Shown here: piece after piece, positions 44,701 to 55,839 of the stretch
Numbering within the stretch: position 1 is the stretch's first letter
Layout of the letters: each line of letters begins with the position of its first letter
DNA from: Vicia villosa
Taxonomy: Eukaryota; Streptophyta; Magnoliopsida; Fabales; Fabaceae
DNA length: 64,000 bases
NCBI RefSeq assembly: GCF_029867415.1
Contig: NW_026705393.1
Coordinates: 372,001 to 436,000, forward strand
Direction: 5' to 3'
The notes under the pieces: model-generated
The model's input: the letters and a program-made list of their open reading frames with translations, nothing else
Told to the model about the DNA's origin: nothing
Database searches by the model: none
Made by a program: the position numbers and the translations under genes

Positions 44701-47490
44701 TCGGTCCGTCCGGCCAAGTGTCGAGTCAGTTGAGTTACGCGACAGTTGAATACTGTCGGCGTATTATCTCTTGGTATGCGACATGTAAGCGAATCACTGT
44801 AGGTACTTGTTTGTTTTGTTGCAGGAGTTGGTTTGAGGAGAGTTGGGGAGAAGCTTTGCTTCTCGGAAGAGGTTCAGTTGCAAGTTTGTAAAGAGGATTG
44901 CTGTCGTGATGCTTCAGAAATTGAACTTCGGCAAAGGAATGTATCGCTCAAGTTATAAGAAGTTTGAGAGCAAATAGATGTGATAAGGTGTTGTTTGGAA
45001 TGTGATTGATTTGAAGAGGTTGAGTTTTGGAGTGAAATTTCTTTAAGCAAAACGCAGGAAAATTACTGAATCGTTATGAAACTTCTAAAATTCATAATTA
45101 GAGTTCTGGACATCCAATTTGAGTTCCGTTTGAAGCGTCGGAAAGCTAACAAGATGAACTTTGTTATGAAAATGGTAGCAGCAGCTGTAACATATTTAAT
45201 TGTTACAGGATGATGTTGGAAAGAGGTGAAGTTGCGGTTACGCTTGTTCTTAGAATTGGACTTGTTGTTGGTACCGCACGAGACGTCAGTGTCAGAGTTG
45301 AGCGGATTGAAGGAATAATTAAAGGCTGTTAAGAAGAAATTTTAGAAATTAAGTGTACAATTTGATGGATTTTGGAGATATCGCTTAGATTTTCGCTGCA
45401 TGATGTCGATGTTGCATTTCGGATGACGTTGGAAAATTCATATTTTGAGTTCCGAGTGTCAGATTAATATGCCGTTGGAACCTACGAAGAGGAGAGATTA
45501 TGTTCTACCTTATGGTAGAGTTATAAATACAATATAGGTGATCCTATGAGGAGAGAGTCTGAGGTCAGTTATGGAAGCGTAAAACTTGTTGAATAGGAAT
45601 GGTTATTACCGCAATTGTTTGAAACGAAGTTGAGTAGATCATGTTGTTGATGAATAAGTTTATGAGGTGTTTGGTAATAAATATGATTTGAGTACCTATG
45701 GATTTTAGTGAGGAGTGAATTAGTAGTGAAGGTGAAATAAACTTTAGAACAATTGAAGTCGTATTTGTGATGCCAAAATAACGACACGTATAAAAGAAGA
45801 ATTATAGAGGATTTCTAACACCTATTGGTGTGAGGAAGACTTTGTTGAGATTCCGAGTGGAATGACACTTGGACGCGAAAGATGTCATGGGATTTTGAGT
45901 AAAACCACGAGTTATGAATGTTGTCGCAGTCTTTTTCTAAGATGAGGATTTCGATTAGGAACGAGATGAATAGTAATGTACGAGTATACTAGTGATTATG
46001 AAGTTTGGAAGTACTTTAAAAGTGTGTGATGCTAAGTGAATATGAAGCGGATTGTGTAAAATGTTTGGAAGTTGGTGTCTCACCGACAAGATCCAATGAG
46101 ACGGAAGTGTGCGAGTGGCGAAGACTCAAGGTGAATTATTGTGCTATGACGATGTTAATGAGTTTGAGTGCAAATTAGGAAAGTACACTATTATGTAGTA
46201 ATGACGGTTTACGCTTAAATATGGTTTTTAACTATCTATTGAAAAATTTAGGACTTGATCACCCTAAATCTCTTGTTGGTAGTAGAGGGAATCATATAAA
46301 TGGGATGAGCTTGTTTTGTTACCTTAATGGTATAAGATGTGATGAATACTAAGCCGTGAGAATAAATGACTCACCATGTTGTGTGAACTTATGAAGAAGT
46401 GAATATGAAAGAGTGCAACATATTGGACGATGACTTAAGACGGGTAATTAGAGTCGCACAACGAAAGTGTGATGTGGAGTAGTGTCATGAGTACTACTCG
46501 TGGGCAGTGAGGAATTAATATGTCAGGAGCATACGTAGAGAATATGTATTGATCTATATGTTGGATTTAGAATCTAGTGGATGTAAGGATGTCGTGCCGT
46601 AGAATTAGAACTATTTTGAATAATTGCTGAGATGATGAGTATGTTATTGTGGTTGTACGTAGTTAACGAGCTTGTATTTGGAAAAGTTAAGACGATGAGT
46701 TGATAATATATGATGCTATAATAATTTTGTGCTGTTGTAAGGTGTTATTGTAGATTCCAGATATAATGAGGAATTATACTACACGAATGACGAAGTTGAT
46801 TTAATTATTAGAGAAAAGCGGGAGCTATGTTGTAAGCAATGGTATGTTGAGGCTGATGAGTGTGAGTATAACTACCTGCGTGTACTCGTTCTGATGGTTA
46901 GAATGTTTAAATAGAGGAAGTAAATCAGGAATTTGTTTTTGAGTGCGAGTAAGCATTGCAAGTGGTAAATTAGTACCATGTATGGTAAAGGAGGATTTTA
47001 AATGAATGAGTAAAGAGAGCAATAATTGGGTAAAAAAAACTCAGAAATCTAATTGGTGATGATGATTATAATGAGTAATCAGAATAGTGCAGCGAAAGCG
47101 GAATGTAACGGGTTGGATAATTGCTGGCGTGACTTGAGAGGAGTCAGATTGTTGAAATTCGATGATATAGAAATATGATTATTGAGTTTCTTGAAGGAAG
47201 CAGTTGGTGAAAGGTGTAAGTATTATTTTATTGCTCAAATGGGAAAGTATATTTAAGGTCGGTACGTTTGGTAGATAGAATGCATTACCGCAGTGTTTAT
47301 CAGGTGTGGTCATATCATGGTTGTGTAATTATATTATTTAGTTATTGGGCGCATCGTATGGGTTGTACCTCAATGTTCTATTGTTATTATTCTTTTGGAG
47401 ACATAACGAGTGGTACACCTTTGAATGGTCAAATGTGATGTAAGAGTTGAGATTTGAATGCATGAGGCATGCTTTCTGTTGGTTATATCA
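44701..47490 (+). other. Internal region B of the array
   Basis: A non-coding match to internal region A without the Ogre LTR. The uninterrupted CCGTG target reads TCGTG here (46592-46596). No open frame above 70 codons looks real. Confidence 0.7.
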
Positions 47491-47637
47491 GATGAATTTG
47501 AGGATCGGAATTTGAAGCAATTACGTGGCAAAGAGATAGCTTTGGTTAGAGTAGCTTGGGGAGGACCAGCTGGTGGGAGTGTTACCTGGGAGTTAGAAAG
47601 CTAGATGAAAGACTCCTATCCGGAACTCTTTGATTGA
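47491..47637 (+). pseudogene. Tekay-like pol C-terminal remnant, copy B
   Basis: The same frame as copy A (LRGKEIALVRVAWGGPAGG) with the same stop after WELES. The stop was therefore present before the array was duplicated. Confidence 0.75.
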
Positions 47638-47679
47638 AGTATGTTTTCGAGGACGAAAACTCTTTTAGTGGGGGAGAGT

Positions 47680-48508
47680 TGTAACACCCGTATATTTTAA
47701 ATTTTAATTTAAGTGGAATTTAAATTAATAATTAGAATTATTTTGGGTTTTGTGGAAATTAATTGGAAAAGACTGGCTTATGGCATTGGCTAGGTGTGAT
47801 TTTAGTAAAAAGGGGGTGTTATGCTAGTAAGCCCTTTACTAATTAAAATGTTATTTTTCATAAAATAATAAGGAAAATAAGAAAAAAGAAGGAAATTGGG
47901 AGAAAAGGAAAAGGAACGTGAAAAGCATAGCAGAGGAGACGAGAGATTGGGAAGCTGATACGTGAAAGAGGATTAAAAGAGGGAGAGACCAAATCAAGAA
48001 CTTTTGGCTAAGGTAAGGGGGGACTCTCCGGTTAACCTTTCTTATCGTGTTTTGGATGATAACATTAATTAGGAATATTGTCTAGGTCAATTGGATTATA
48101 TGTTAGGTTTAGGGAGGTAATAATTGATGAAATTGCATAGATTATTGGTTAATAATGTGTTGTTTTGATGTATAATGATGTATGATGATGCAATCGATAA
48201 TTATTTGGCTGTATATGATGTGTTATTTTTTATGATGGAATAATATTTGTTAATTGCGATGAGACTCACCCTTACATGTTGTTATTTCGGATTGAGGATA
48301 GCGGCTTTCGACTTGATGAGGATTAGCTCATAAGTTTGTGTGTTAGTATAGCGTCAGGTGTCATGCTCTGATATTGTAACACTGGGGGAACGCTAGTTTG
48401 GAGTTTATGATGATATTCTATTTTTTTGTTATCGGATTAATCTTGTGAGATATTGCATAGATGATGTTATGCTTATTCGTTGATGAATGTTCCGCTGTAT
48501 AGAAACAT
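47680..48508 (+). mobile_element. Array LTR C, right end deleted
   Basis: It starts TGTAACACCC after a PPT (AGTGGGGGAGAGT at 47667-47679) and matches LTR B up to GAAACATGAA. It then joins directly to integrase sequence, with the last ~145 bp missing. Confidence 0.85.
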
Positions 48509-49010
48509 GAATATCTCGATCACTTCACTTTTCTTCTTGATCAGATAAGTCCACATTTTTTGACTGATATCATCTATGAATGTTACAAAGTATTTGTTAA
48601 CTCCATTAGAATCCACCTGGATAGGACCACATACATCAGGGTATATGATTTCGAGAATAGCCTTCGACTTGCTTCCTGCATCCTTGCTGAAGTTATTCTT
48701 GTGCTGCTTCACCTACATACGTTCCTCACATACCTCGTTTGGAATGTCAATTTCTGGCAGTCCTGAAACCATATTCTTTATTTTCAAGTCTCTAATGTCT
48801 TTGAAGTTGAGAAGACCTATTCGATAGTTCCATATCCATTGATCTTTTCTAGCGGAAGTTGCAAGGTACTCGTGCTCCATCATATTGAGTTCGATCTTGA
48901 AGGTTCTATTTTGAGACATAGGAACCTTCAAGATTAACCTTCCACTTGCGTCAACGACTCTCATCATCTTGTCTTTGATTGACACTTTGTAATTCTTTTC
49001 GACCAACTAT
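48509..49010 (-). pseudogene. Copia protease-integrase N-terminal part
   Basis: From high to low coordinates it has a GAG-pre-integrase-like stretch (MEHEYLATSARKDQWIWNYR and LLNFKDIRDL, 49006-48713), a frameshift, then KQHKNNFSKDAGSKSK, YPDVCGPIQVDSNGVNKYFV, TFIDDISQKMWTYL and KKSEVIEIF. The first catalytic Asp (YPD) is visible. The rest of the catalytic core is deleted at 48508. Confidence 0.82.
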
Positions 49011-50225
49011 CCTATGCTGAGGAAATTTATCTTCATGTCTGGTATGTACAAAAGATTGGAGATTACTGACCTCTTGCCATCTTTCCTCATAATTAGAACA
49101 TCTCAAATACCTTCACCATGTTCTTCATTGAGGGCTTTATGTTGACAAACCAATCTTTCCTTCCAGACATGTGTGATGAGCATCCTGAATCCAAGTACCA
49201 TTGGTTCTTGAATTTATCTTAATCTTTTGTTGTGACCATCAACAACATCTTTATTCTTCTTTTTCAACTTGTTTTGCAAACTTTGCATCACTTTCGTGAC
49301 TCTTATGCTTTTCTGGACACTTTGTAGAATAGTGACCATACTTCTGACAATTGAAACACTGAATGTGACTCTTGCCAGGCTCTCGACCACCACCTCTTCC
49401 TCTACCTGCAGCACTACCTATTTGGTTTCCTTGGTATGAGGGCTTTCTCTTATTCGAACAACTTCCTTCTTGCTGATTTCGACCAGTCAAATTGTTGTAA
49501 ACACCTCTACCTTTATTTCCATTCTAGCTTCCTTTACCTTTCTTTTCTTTTCTTTTCTTTTGCTGACTGAGCATGCAGAGCCACATAACTCTTCGACTTG
49601 CCTTTAACTCTTTCAGCCAATATTTGTTCATGAGATCCAAGCGTCTCTAGAAGCTCTTCCTTTGTTAATTTTGACAATACTTTCGACTCTTCTATGGCTA
49701 CCACCACGTGGTCGAACTTAGGGGCCAAAGACCTTAAGATCTTCGAAACAAAAGATATTGTTATTAACACTTCTCCACATATCTTGATTTGATTTACTAC
49801 TTTCATAACCCTAGTGAAGAAATCAGATATGATCTTGCTATCTTCCATATGAAGCAATTCATATGTTCTTTTGTGAGTTTGTAACATCACCTCTTTCACC
49901 TTCTCTACGCCTCCAAATGATTTTTCAAGAATCTCTCAAGCTTTTTTTGCAGATTCTGAATCACTCACTTTTTTGAAATTGTCTGGACTCAGACATTAAT
50001 GAATTATAAAGAGTGCTTTATAAATTTTCTTCTCTAATTCTCCGTGTTCTTCCTTTCTTCTTTTGAAACGTCTTCTCTAAGCTCTTCTACTCCATCCTTT
50101 ACAAGATCTCAAAGACCTTGACACCTGAATAGAACCTTCATCAGTTTGCATCAATTCTCATAATTATCTACTTTGAGAATTGAAAGACTTGCTGGCTAAT
50201 TTCCATTCCCGTAATTCACCGCCAT
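49011..50225 (-). pseudogene. Tork-like gag and start of protease
   Basis: The start is MAVNYGNGN at 50225. The N-terminal third is riddled with stops. The UBN2 core is readable at 49899-49534 (THKRTYELLHMEDSKIISDF, KILRSLAPKFDHVVVAIEES, LLETLGSHEQ). The CCHC knuckle CFNCQKYGHYSTKC is at about 49340-49380. The stretch 49211-49011 is worn protease. Relative order is normal for copia. Confidence 0.8.
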
Positions 50226-50259
50226 CGTGGTTTCTTCTTCTTCCCTTGATCGATAAACC

Positions 50260-50275
50260 AGAGCTCTTGATACCA
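50260..50275 (-). other. Primer-binding site of the Tork-like element
   Basis: The minus strand reads TGGTATCAAGAGCTCT two bases after the 5' LTR, a Met-tRNA-type PBS with one extra A. Confidence 0.75.
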
Positions 50276-50277
50276 GA

Positions 50278-50665
50278 TGTTAGAAATCCACCAATATCTA
50301 TGATTATTTTCTATCAATCTTGATGAATAAGATTGTTACTACCACACAATGACAACGAAAAATATAAAAAAAATAAAGATAATGGTTTTCTGCATAGTTT
50401 CTATCTGCCCACAAACTGTGGAAAACTTTATTATTTACTTGCAACTGCAAATTCTGTGAATACAACTTAAATGACTTGATTACTAAAATAGGGAGTATTC
50501 CCTGAATTTATAAATTTAGGTTAGCTTGTTCTGTAAACCAAAAGCCCAAAACTATAAAAGACCAAAATACCTATTTTGGAACTAAATCAAATCAAATCTC
50601 TGCGTAACTAAATCAAATCTAGTTTGATATACACATTATTTGACACTATGAATTACAATTTATCA
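50278..50665 (-). mobile_element. 5' LTR of the Tork-like element
   Basis: 388 bp, TGTTAGAAATCC to AATTTATCA in plus orientation, with TATA-like TATAAATT near 50507. It is shorter than the 3' LTR because of internal deletions. Confidence 0.8.
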
Positions 50666-50670
50666 AGCCA

Positions 50671-51639
50671 AACCACCACACGGACCTCTCCTTTACCTAT
50701 GTATGTCGTGCTTCCATCTCTCTCCCTCCGTCTGTCGCATCTTCACCATGTTCTCTCCCCAGGCCGAGCACGCAACACCACTCCCGTTTCCAATACGAGA
50801 TCAACCGTCGCCTTCATCGACGGTCTCCCTTCTCACACGGTTTATTCCACGGCTTACTCTCACGGTTGCTTTTATGTCTGAGTGAAACACGGTTATAAAT
50901 GTTGAGATGGTTAGAAATGGAGTTTTTAGTCTTTTTTTATCACGCTACCATTTATTCTTGGGTTTGATTCAGAGATTCATTTTTATTTTCGTTAATGACC
51001 ATCATTATGCATAAATAAGCATAAAAGTATTATTATTATTAAATTAAAAAGTAAAATACTTAATGTTTTTTACTAAAAAATTAAATACTTTAATGTTTTT
51101 ACTAAAAAAATAAATACTCCACAGTATTACAAAATGATTTTGTATTATAAAAATAATAATTTGTATTTAAAAAAGATGCAAGACATGTGATTCATCTTCT
51201 TTGACTAAGGTCTTAAACAGAGAGGATTTAGTTTTACACCCTCCAACTTATATTTGGCACTCCCACATTAAATAAGTTCTTACCGTTTTATATTTGTCTA
51301 AAATTACTGAATTTTTATAAAGCATGAGTGAATATCAAAAATTTTAAAATTACATCGGCAATTTTTGAAAATTGTGCAAAAAATTACAGAAAATTTTGAA
51401 ATTTCTGATAAAAATCATATCTTTCAGGGAGTTTTATCGGTAATTGCAGGTAGAAACGTGTATGTTTATGGAAAATTTTGAAATCTACTTTTAATATAAT
51501 AAAGTACAATACATATGAAATTCTTTCAATATCCCTCTAATCTTTCAATTTGAGGGTGATAATCGGGGACACAACGGTAATTGGATCTCCTTTAATATTT
51601 TAATTAAAAATATATATTCCTTAATCATTGCATACCCTT
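50671..51639. other. Non-coding stretch, C-rich then AT-rich
   Basis: 50671-50880 is C/T-rich with several CCGTC motifs and continues the leader-like sequence seen left of the Tork-like insertion (31620-31715). 50880-51639 is AT-rich. No gene is supported. Confidence 0.4.
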
Positions 51640-51788
51640 TCAATTGTCCATTTTATTTTCCATCATTAATACTAACGTGAGGAAAGGTATTGGAATTGTG
51701 CAAATCTTCTTGGTTATAGCAAAACCAATTCAACACTTTTTCAATTTTTACACGTTTCTTCATTCCAATACACACATTTTTCATCTCT

Positions 51789-51789
51789 T

Positions 51790-51823
<34 letters not shown>
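51789..51823 (+). repeat. (CT)n microsatellite
   Basis: An almost pure CT run of about 30 bp in the leader-like region, followed by an AGACAAAACTTAACCC spacer. Confidence 0.9.
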
Positions 51824-51838
51824 AGACAAAACTTAACC

Positions 51839-51839
51839 C

Positions 51840-51868
<29 letters not shown>
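51839..51868 (+). repeat. (TTTC)n microsatellite
   Basis: About seven CTTT units. With the CT run it gives a pyrimidine-rich leader typical of plant promoters. Confidence 0.9.
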
Positions 51869-51874
<6 letters not shown>

Positions 51875-53060
51875 TCACTCCTCTCTCTTTTTCCTTCAAA
51901 CCCTTGAACCACCGCCTGTTTACGGCCACCACACATCCGCCAACACTGTCACTCCGCTGCGCGGGACCAAACAACAACCACCACTTTCAGATTATACGCG
52001 ATTATTTCTCTTTTCCTTTCACTCTATTGATTTCAGGGTTTGTGCTTCTAATCCTCATTGTTTTGATTTTCGATTTTAGGTTTTGCCATCAAAAAACATG
52101 TCTTATTGCTTATTTCTGACCACTGTGAATCGTATCCCTTGCAAGCTTATTATAAGGTATGTTTCTATCATGGTTTGTAACGACTTGATTTCGTTTTTAC
52201 ATTTTGCATCATTTTTTGTTCATTTTTGTTGTTTCTCTGTGTGATGTAGAGTATTTGAAAGAAGAAAACACTCAGATCCTGCAACAACAAACAAATTACA
52301 TGAGTTTCAATTTTTCAATCTCTTCTTATTGTTGATTTAAGGGTATCTCATCACATACCTTACTGATTTTTCAATTTCTTATTATTTATTTTTATTTTTC
52401 TATTTCATTATTTAATTGTTCTTCCATTTTTGTAGTTGTCTTTGGCTCTACTGTGAAATTTCTCCATCTTTGGCTCTACAAATTTAGTTTGTGAAAATAT
52501 TATAGATGTATGCTTGAAAATTGATATGAAGAGAAAGCAAATTAAAAGATATCTCATTCATGTTTTTTAACTTCATAGATTGCAATCATGGTGTTTGGAA
52601 CAAACTTCATAGGTAAAGCAAACTGGAAGCCCTTACTTTCGGTAAAGCCTTTCCATCATTGGTGTTTATTTGTCTTAAATATCTTAACCACTTTTGTATT
52701 TGTCTAAAAACTTCATCTAACTTGGCTACACAAGAAGGTCCCTATGTGACATATATTGGCATCCCTTAAAGTAATGACATAATACATGAATGAACAAGAA
52801 GTGATTTTGGATATGGCTTCACTACAAACTTTTTGATTTTTTTCCTTACCTTTTCTTTTCCAGGTCAACAAAATGATGCAAACACTCTAACATTTTCTCA
52901 ATATGATGCAATTGTTGCTGAACCTGAACAAGAACCAAAATCATATGGAAACTCACCACTTCCCTTAGGTGTAGATAGAACAAGAAGAAAAGATCCTTTA
53001 GATGGCTTCATTGTATACACTAATGAATGGAATATAAGTGACCACCATTATTGTGTTGTA

Positions 53061-54865
53061 AGTAACTTAATTCAACCCTTACTCTTTTTGTTCTTTTTTA
53101 GTTTCATGTTTTGTAGTATGAACATAGTTAGGTTTTTTTAAAGTGATTTTGGTTTTCTTCACTCAAACTTGAACTTTTTTATATTTGGTCTTATGTTGAA
53201 CAAACTTGAACTCTTTGAAACTTCAATTAAGTTCTTTCTCCATTCATTTGTTCATAAATATTGAAATATCTAAGTCCTTCTAATTTACTTTAGCATAGTT
53301 AATCTTAACCTTTTTGGACCCTCACTAACACACCTCAATTTGAATATTTATATATCATACTTCAACTAATATATATATGTTTGTGCCAACCATCTATAAG
53401 TTTTGATTTTCAATACTCCTACCTCATTCCGTTGTCAAACTAAAAAATGTTATATTTGCATTTCTTTTTGGCACTGAGTTGAATTACATGAGCTGAACTT
53501 AAGAATATTTGCAGTTCTTTTTGCCACATTTAGTAAATCCTTTCAAATCTTTTCAAAGTATTTTTATATATTTAAATGATTATGGAGACCAGAATTTTAA
53601 TTCAAATTCAAAAATTTTGATTCAGAATGTTTTTTATATGTTACTTTATTGATTGTGTTTTGAGTTTGTTTTATTGGTTTTTGTTGAAGGGGATTTGAAG
53701 AAAATGTTGTCACGACCAATTGGATTACATAATCAAGATCAAAAGTTGTTTTACAAAGACAAATAAATGAGATTCAAAGGCTTTTTTTGACATAGTTGGT
53801 GTAAAGAGATTCCAATTAAATTAAGCTTGATGCGACTATTGACAATATATTTACCACTTGAAGGACATCTTGCAGAATGTAGTTTGTTGCTGTTAGTTAA
53901 TCCGTCCAATTTGAGTTTAACTACATAAACTTACTTTTGATTCTATATATTATAGAAATAAAAAATTGTATTTCTTATAAAAAATCAAAACATATACGTT
54001 TTTTTCTTATCCGTGTGTATAAGCAATCTTCATTTCCCGTGCTTTCACTATTTTTCTTCTACTTCATTATTTTTTATTTCAATTTTCAACTCCATCTTTT
54101 CTCCACAATCAATTCATTGTAACCTGTACTTAATTATTTTTATAGTAATTTAAATTAACTTATGATTTTTTATAGGATCACTATAAATAATGGTTAATTG
54201 GATTTATCATTCTCTTTAATATTTTTTTTTTATAAATGATGTTTTATCAAAATTTATATCATTAAAATAATATTTTATGATCATTATGGATTTATATCAT
54301 TAAATCATTGATCACAAAATATTTATATCATTAATTTATACCATTAAAATATGTCATACGATCACTTTGAATTTGGTAGTATATTTATCAACATTCATTT
54401 TTTATTATTCTGTTTATCTCATAAAAAATGTCATATTTTGTATCATACAGTTCATCTGTAAATGAGCACCTTTTGTTGGTTGGATTTATCAGAAAAGTAG
54501 TTTTGCTTTTATTTTTATTGTACTAAAAAAATATTAATACTTTTTATTTTTTAGAAGGTTTTAGTATTATTTTGTGCCTTTTATATTTATTTATTGTTTC
54601 ATTCCATATATGGTAACCTTTCAACTATCCATTTTTTTCCATCATTATTACACGCCAAAAACTTTTTTTGGAATTGTGCAATCTTCTTTGGAATACTGCA
54701 AAACCTCTTCCACGCTTCTTCTATATAATTATAACTATACATGATGTGATATCTAATGGTTTATTAAAAAATATTACAATGCAGACATCTAAATTGTGTT
54801 CATATGATAGATGTTTTTTTAATCTTATTATAAAAAAATTTAAATTTAAATAAATTACTTTTTTA

Positions 54866-54922
<57 letters not shown>

Positions 54923-55829
54923 CTAAAATTTAAGAGATTCAAAAAATTTTAAGATTATAAAATCGTATCATTTGAATCATTAAAAATGTGTAAAATCAGA
55001 TTAAATAATAATAAATGTTCTAAATTTTTCTACGAATTTATTTTTAAAATTGAAAAAATCAAATGAATCAATAATAAATCTCCATATAAATATATAAAAA
55101 AATTTATGTGTGTTTATATTAAGGGATAATAGTGCATATTTTAAAACCGTATTCTTAATTCTAAAATAATTATCTTATTTGTGAAAGTATCTCTTCACAT
55201 TTGAATTGGTCCCTTAAACTGACTTATCCCATAATTTATATTTTAAAATAATTCATTTAACAATATTATTATTTTTTATAAGATAATGAATTAATTATTG
55301 AATATTTACTGTCATGATGTTTTGCCCAATTTATTATCTCAAAATACTCTTTTGTAGTCTAATTTGTTAATATCTTTCGTTTTTAACTGTCCAATCTTGG
55401 GTAATAATGATAAAATTAAATTGCATAAGAAAATAGGTTGCAATAAATTCTTCTTTTTTCATTGCAAGTTATTCCACCCAGCCATTATCTATAGTAATGA
55501 TGGCTATTCATAATAATGATGGCCTATAGCATGCATGTGTCACTAGCGTATAGTAAACTTTTCATACAATGTTTAACTCTTGGTTTTTCTTCCCATTAAA
55601 TAAAACTATTTCTTTGTTTATTTTATTTTATATAAAAAACTTCTCTAAATATAATTTGAGTTGAGTATGTGGGGTAAACCGCCCTGTTTAACTCGGTCCA
55701 CGTAAATCCATAAATTAATCGAATTTAGCTTTATTTATCTGCAATTATTAACATTTTCTAAGTAGAAATTTAAAAAATAGGAGAAATTTGCATATAACGC
55801 AACACAAAATATTTATTCTACTTCTCTAA
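53061..55829. other. AT-rich intergenic DNA with a partial promoter duplicate
   Basis: No gene is seen. 54600-54720 (CCATCATTATTACACG..GGAATTGTGCAATCTTC..GCAAAACC) repeats in worn form the leader at 51650-51735, so the promoter side of the transmembrane-protein gene was duplicated here. A TA microsatellite lies at 54868-54921. The rest is low-complexity. Confidence 0.5.
54868..54921. repeat. (TA)n microsatellite
   Basis: About 26 TA units. Confidence 0.95.
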
Positions 55830-55839
55830 CTATAATGGG

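Larger units (their letters stand above)
34908..48508 (+). mobile_element. Tandem chromovirus-derived array: LTR-int-LTR-int-LTR
   Basis: Three direct LTRs (A 34908-35845, B 43708-44681, C 47680-48508, truncated) separate two internal regions. These are 2,996 bp (after removing a 4,861-bp solo LTR plus TSD) and 2,998 bp. Each internal region starts with a Met-tRNA PBS and ends with a PPT. Only the last ~45 codons of a Tekay-like pol are recognisable, so this is a non-autonomous large retrotransposon derivative. The array interrupts the Tork-like integrase. No TSD remains because LTR C and about 100 codons of integrase are deleted at the right edge. Confidence 0.85.
31716..50665 (-). mobile_element. 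Ty1/copia element, Tork-like, with nested insertions
   Basis: LTRs 31716-32154 and 50278-50665 are in direct orientation, with TSD AGCCA (31711-31715 and 50666-50670). Reading right to left the order is PBS, gag, protease, integrase, RT, RNase H, 3' LTR, which is the copia order. Two later insertions split it: a solo LTR in RNase H and a tandem chromovirus array in integrase. All genes are broken. The LTRs differ by many changes and about 50 bp in length, so it is much older than the Maximus-like element. Lineage is inferred from the integrase and gag wording. Confidence 0.88.
51640..53060 (+). pseudogene. Remnant of a plant transmembrane-protein gene
   Basis: The supported exon is 52864-53057, bounded by TTTCCAG and GTAAGT. 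It reads GQQNDANTLTFSQYDA, then ERTRRKDPLDGF-type text (RTRRKDPLDGFIVYTNEWN), then ISDHHYCVV. The RKDPL.GF..Y..GWNIS..HYW pattern is the start of the conserved region of a plant multi-pass plasma-membrane protein family (Arabidopsis At2g25270-like). Normally WNI..HYWASV leads into the first membrane helix. Here W is C and no next exon is found. Upstream, 51640-52157 looks like a 5' leader (CT and CTTT microsatellites, then a donor GTATGT), but no start exon with a signal peptide is recognised. I call it a truncated gene copy. Confidence 0.55.

Noticed and set aside
53937..54942. Short F/I/Y-rich ORFs in AT-rich DNA
   Set aside because: Low-complexity translation of A/T runs and a TA microsatellite.
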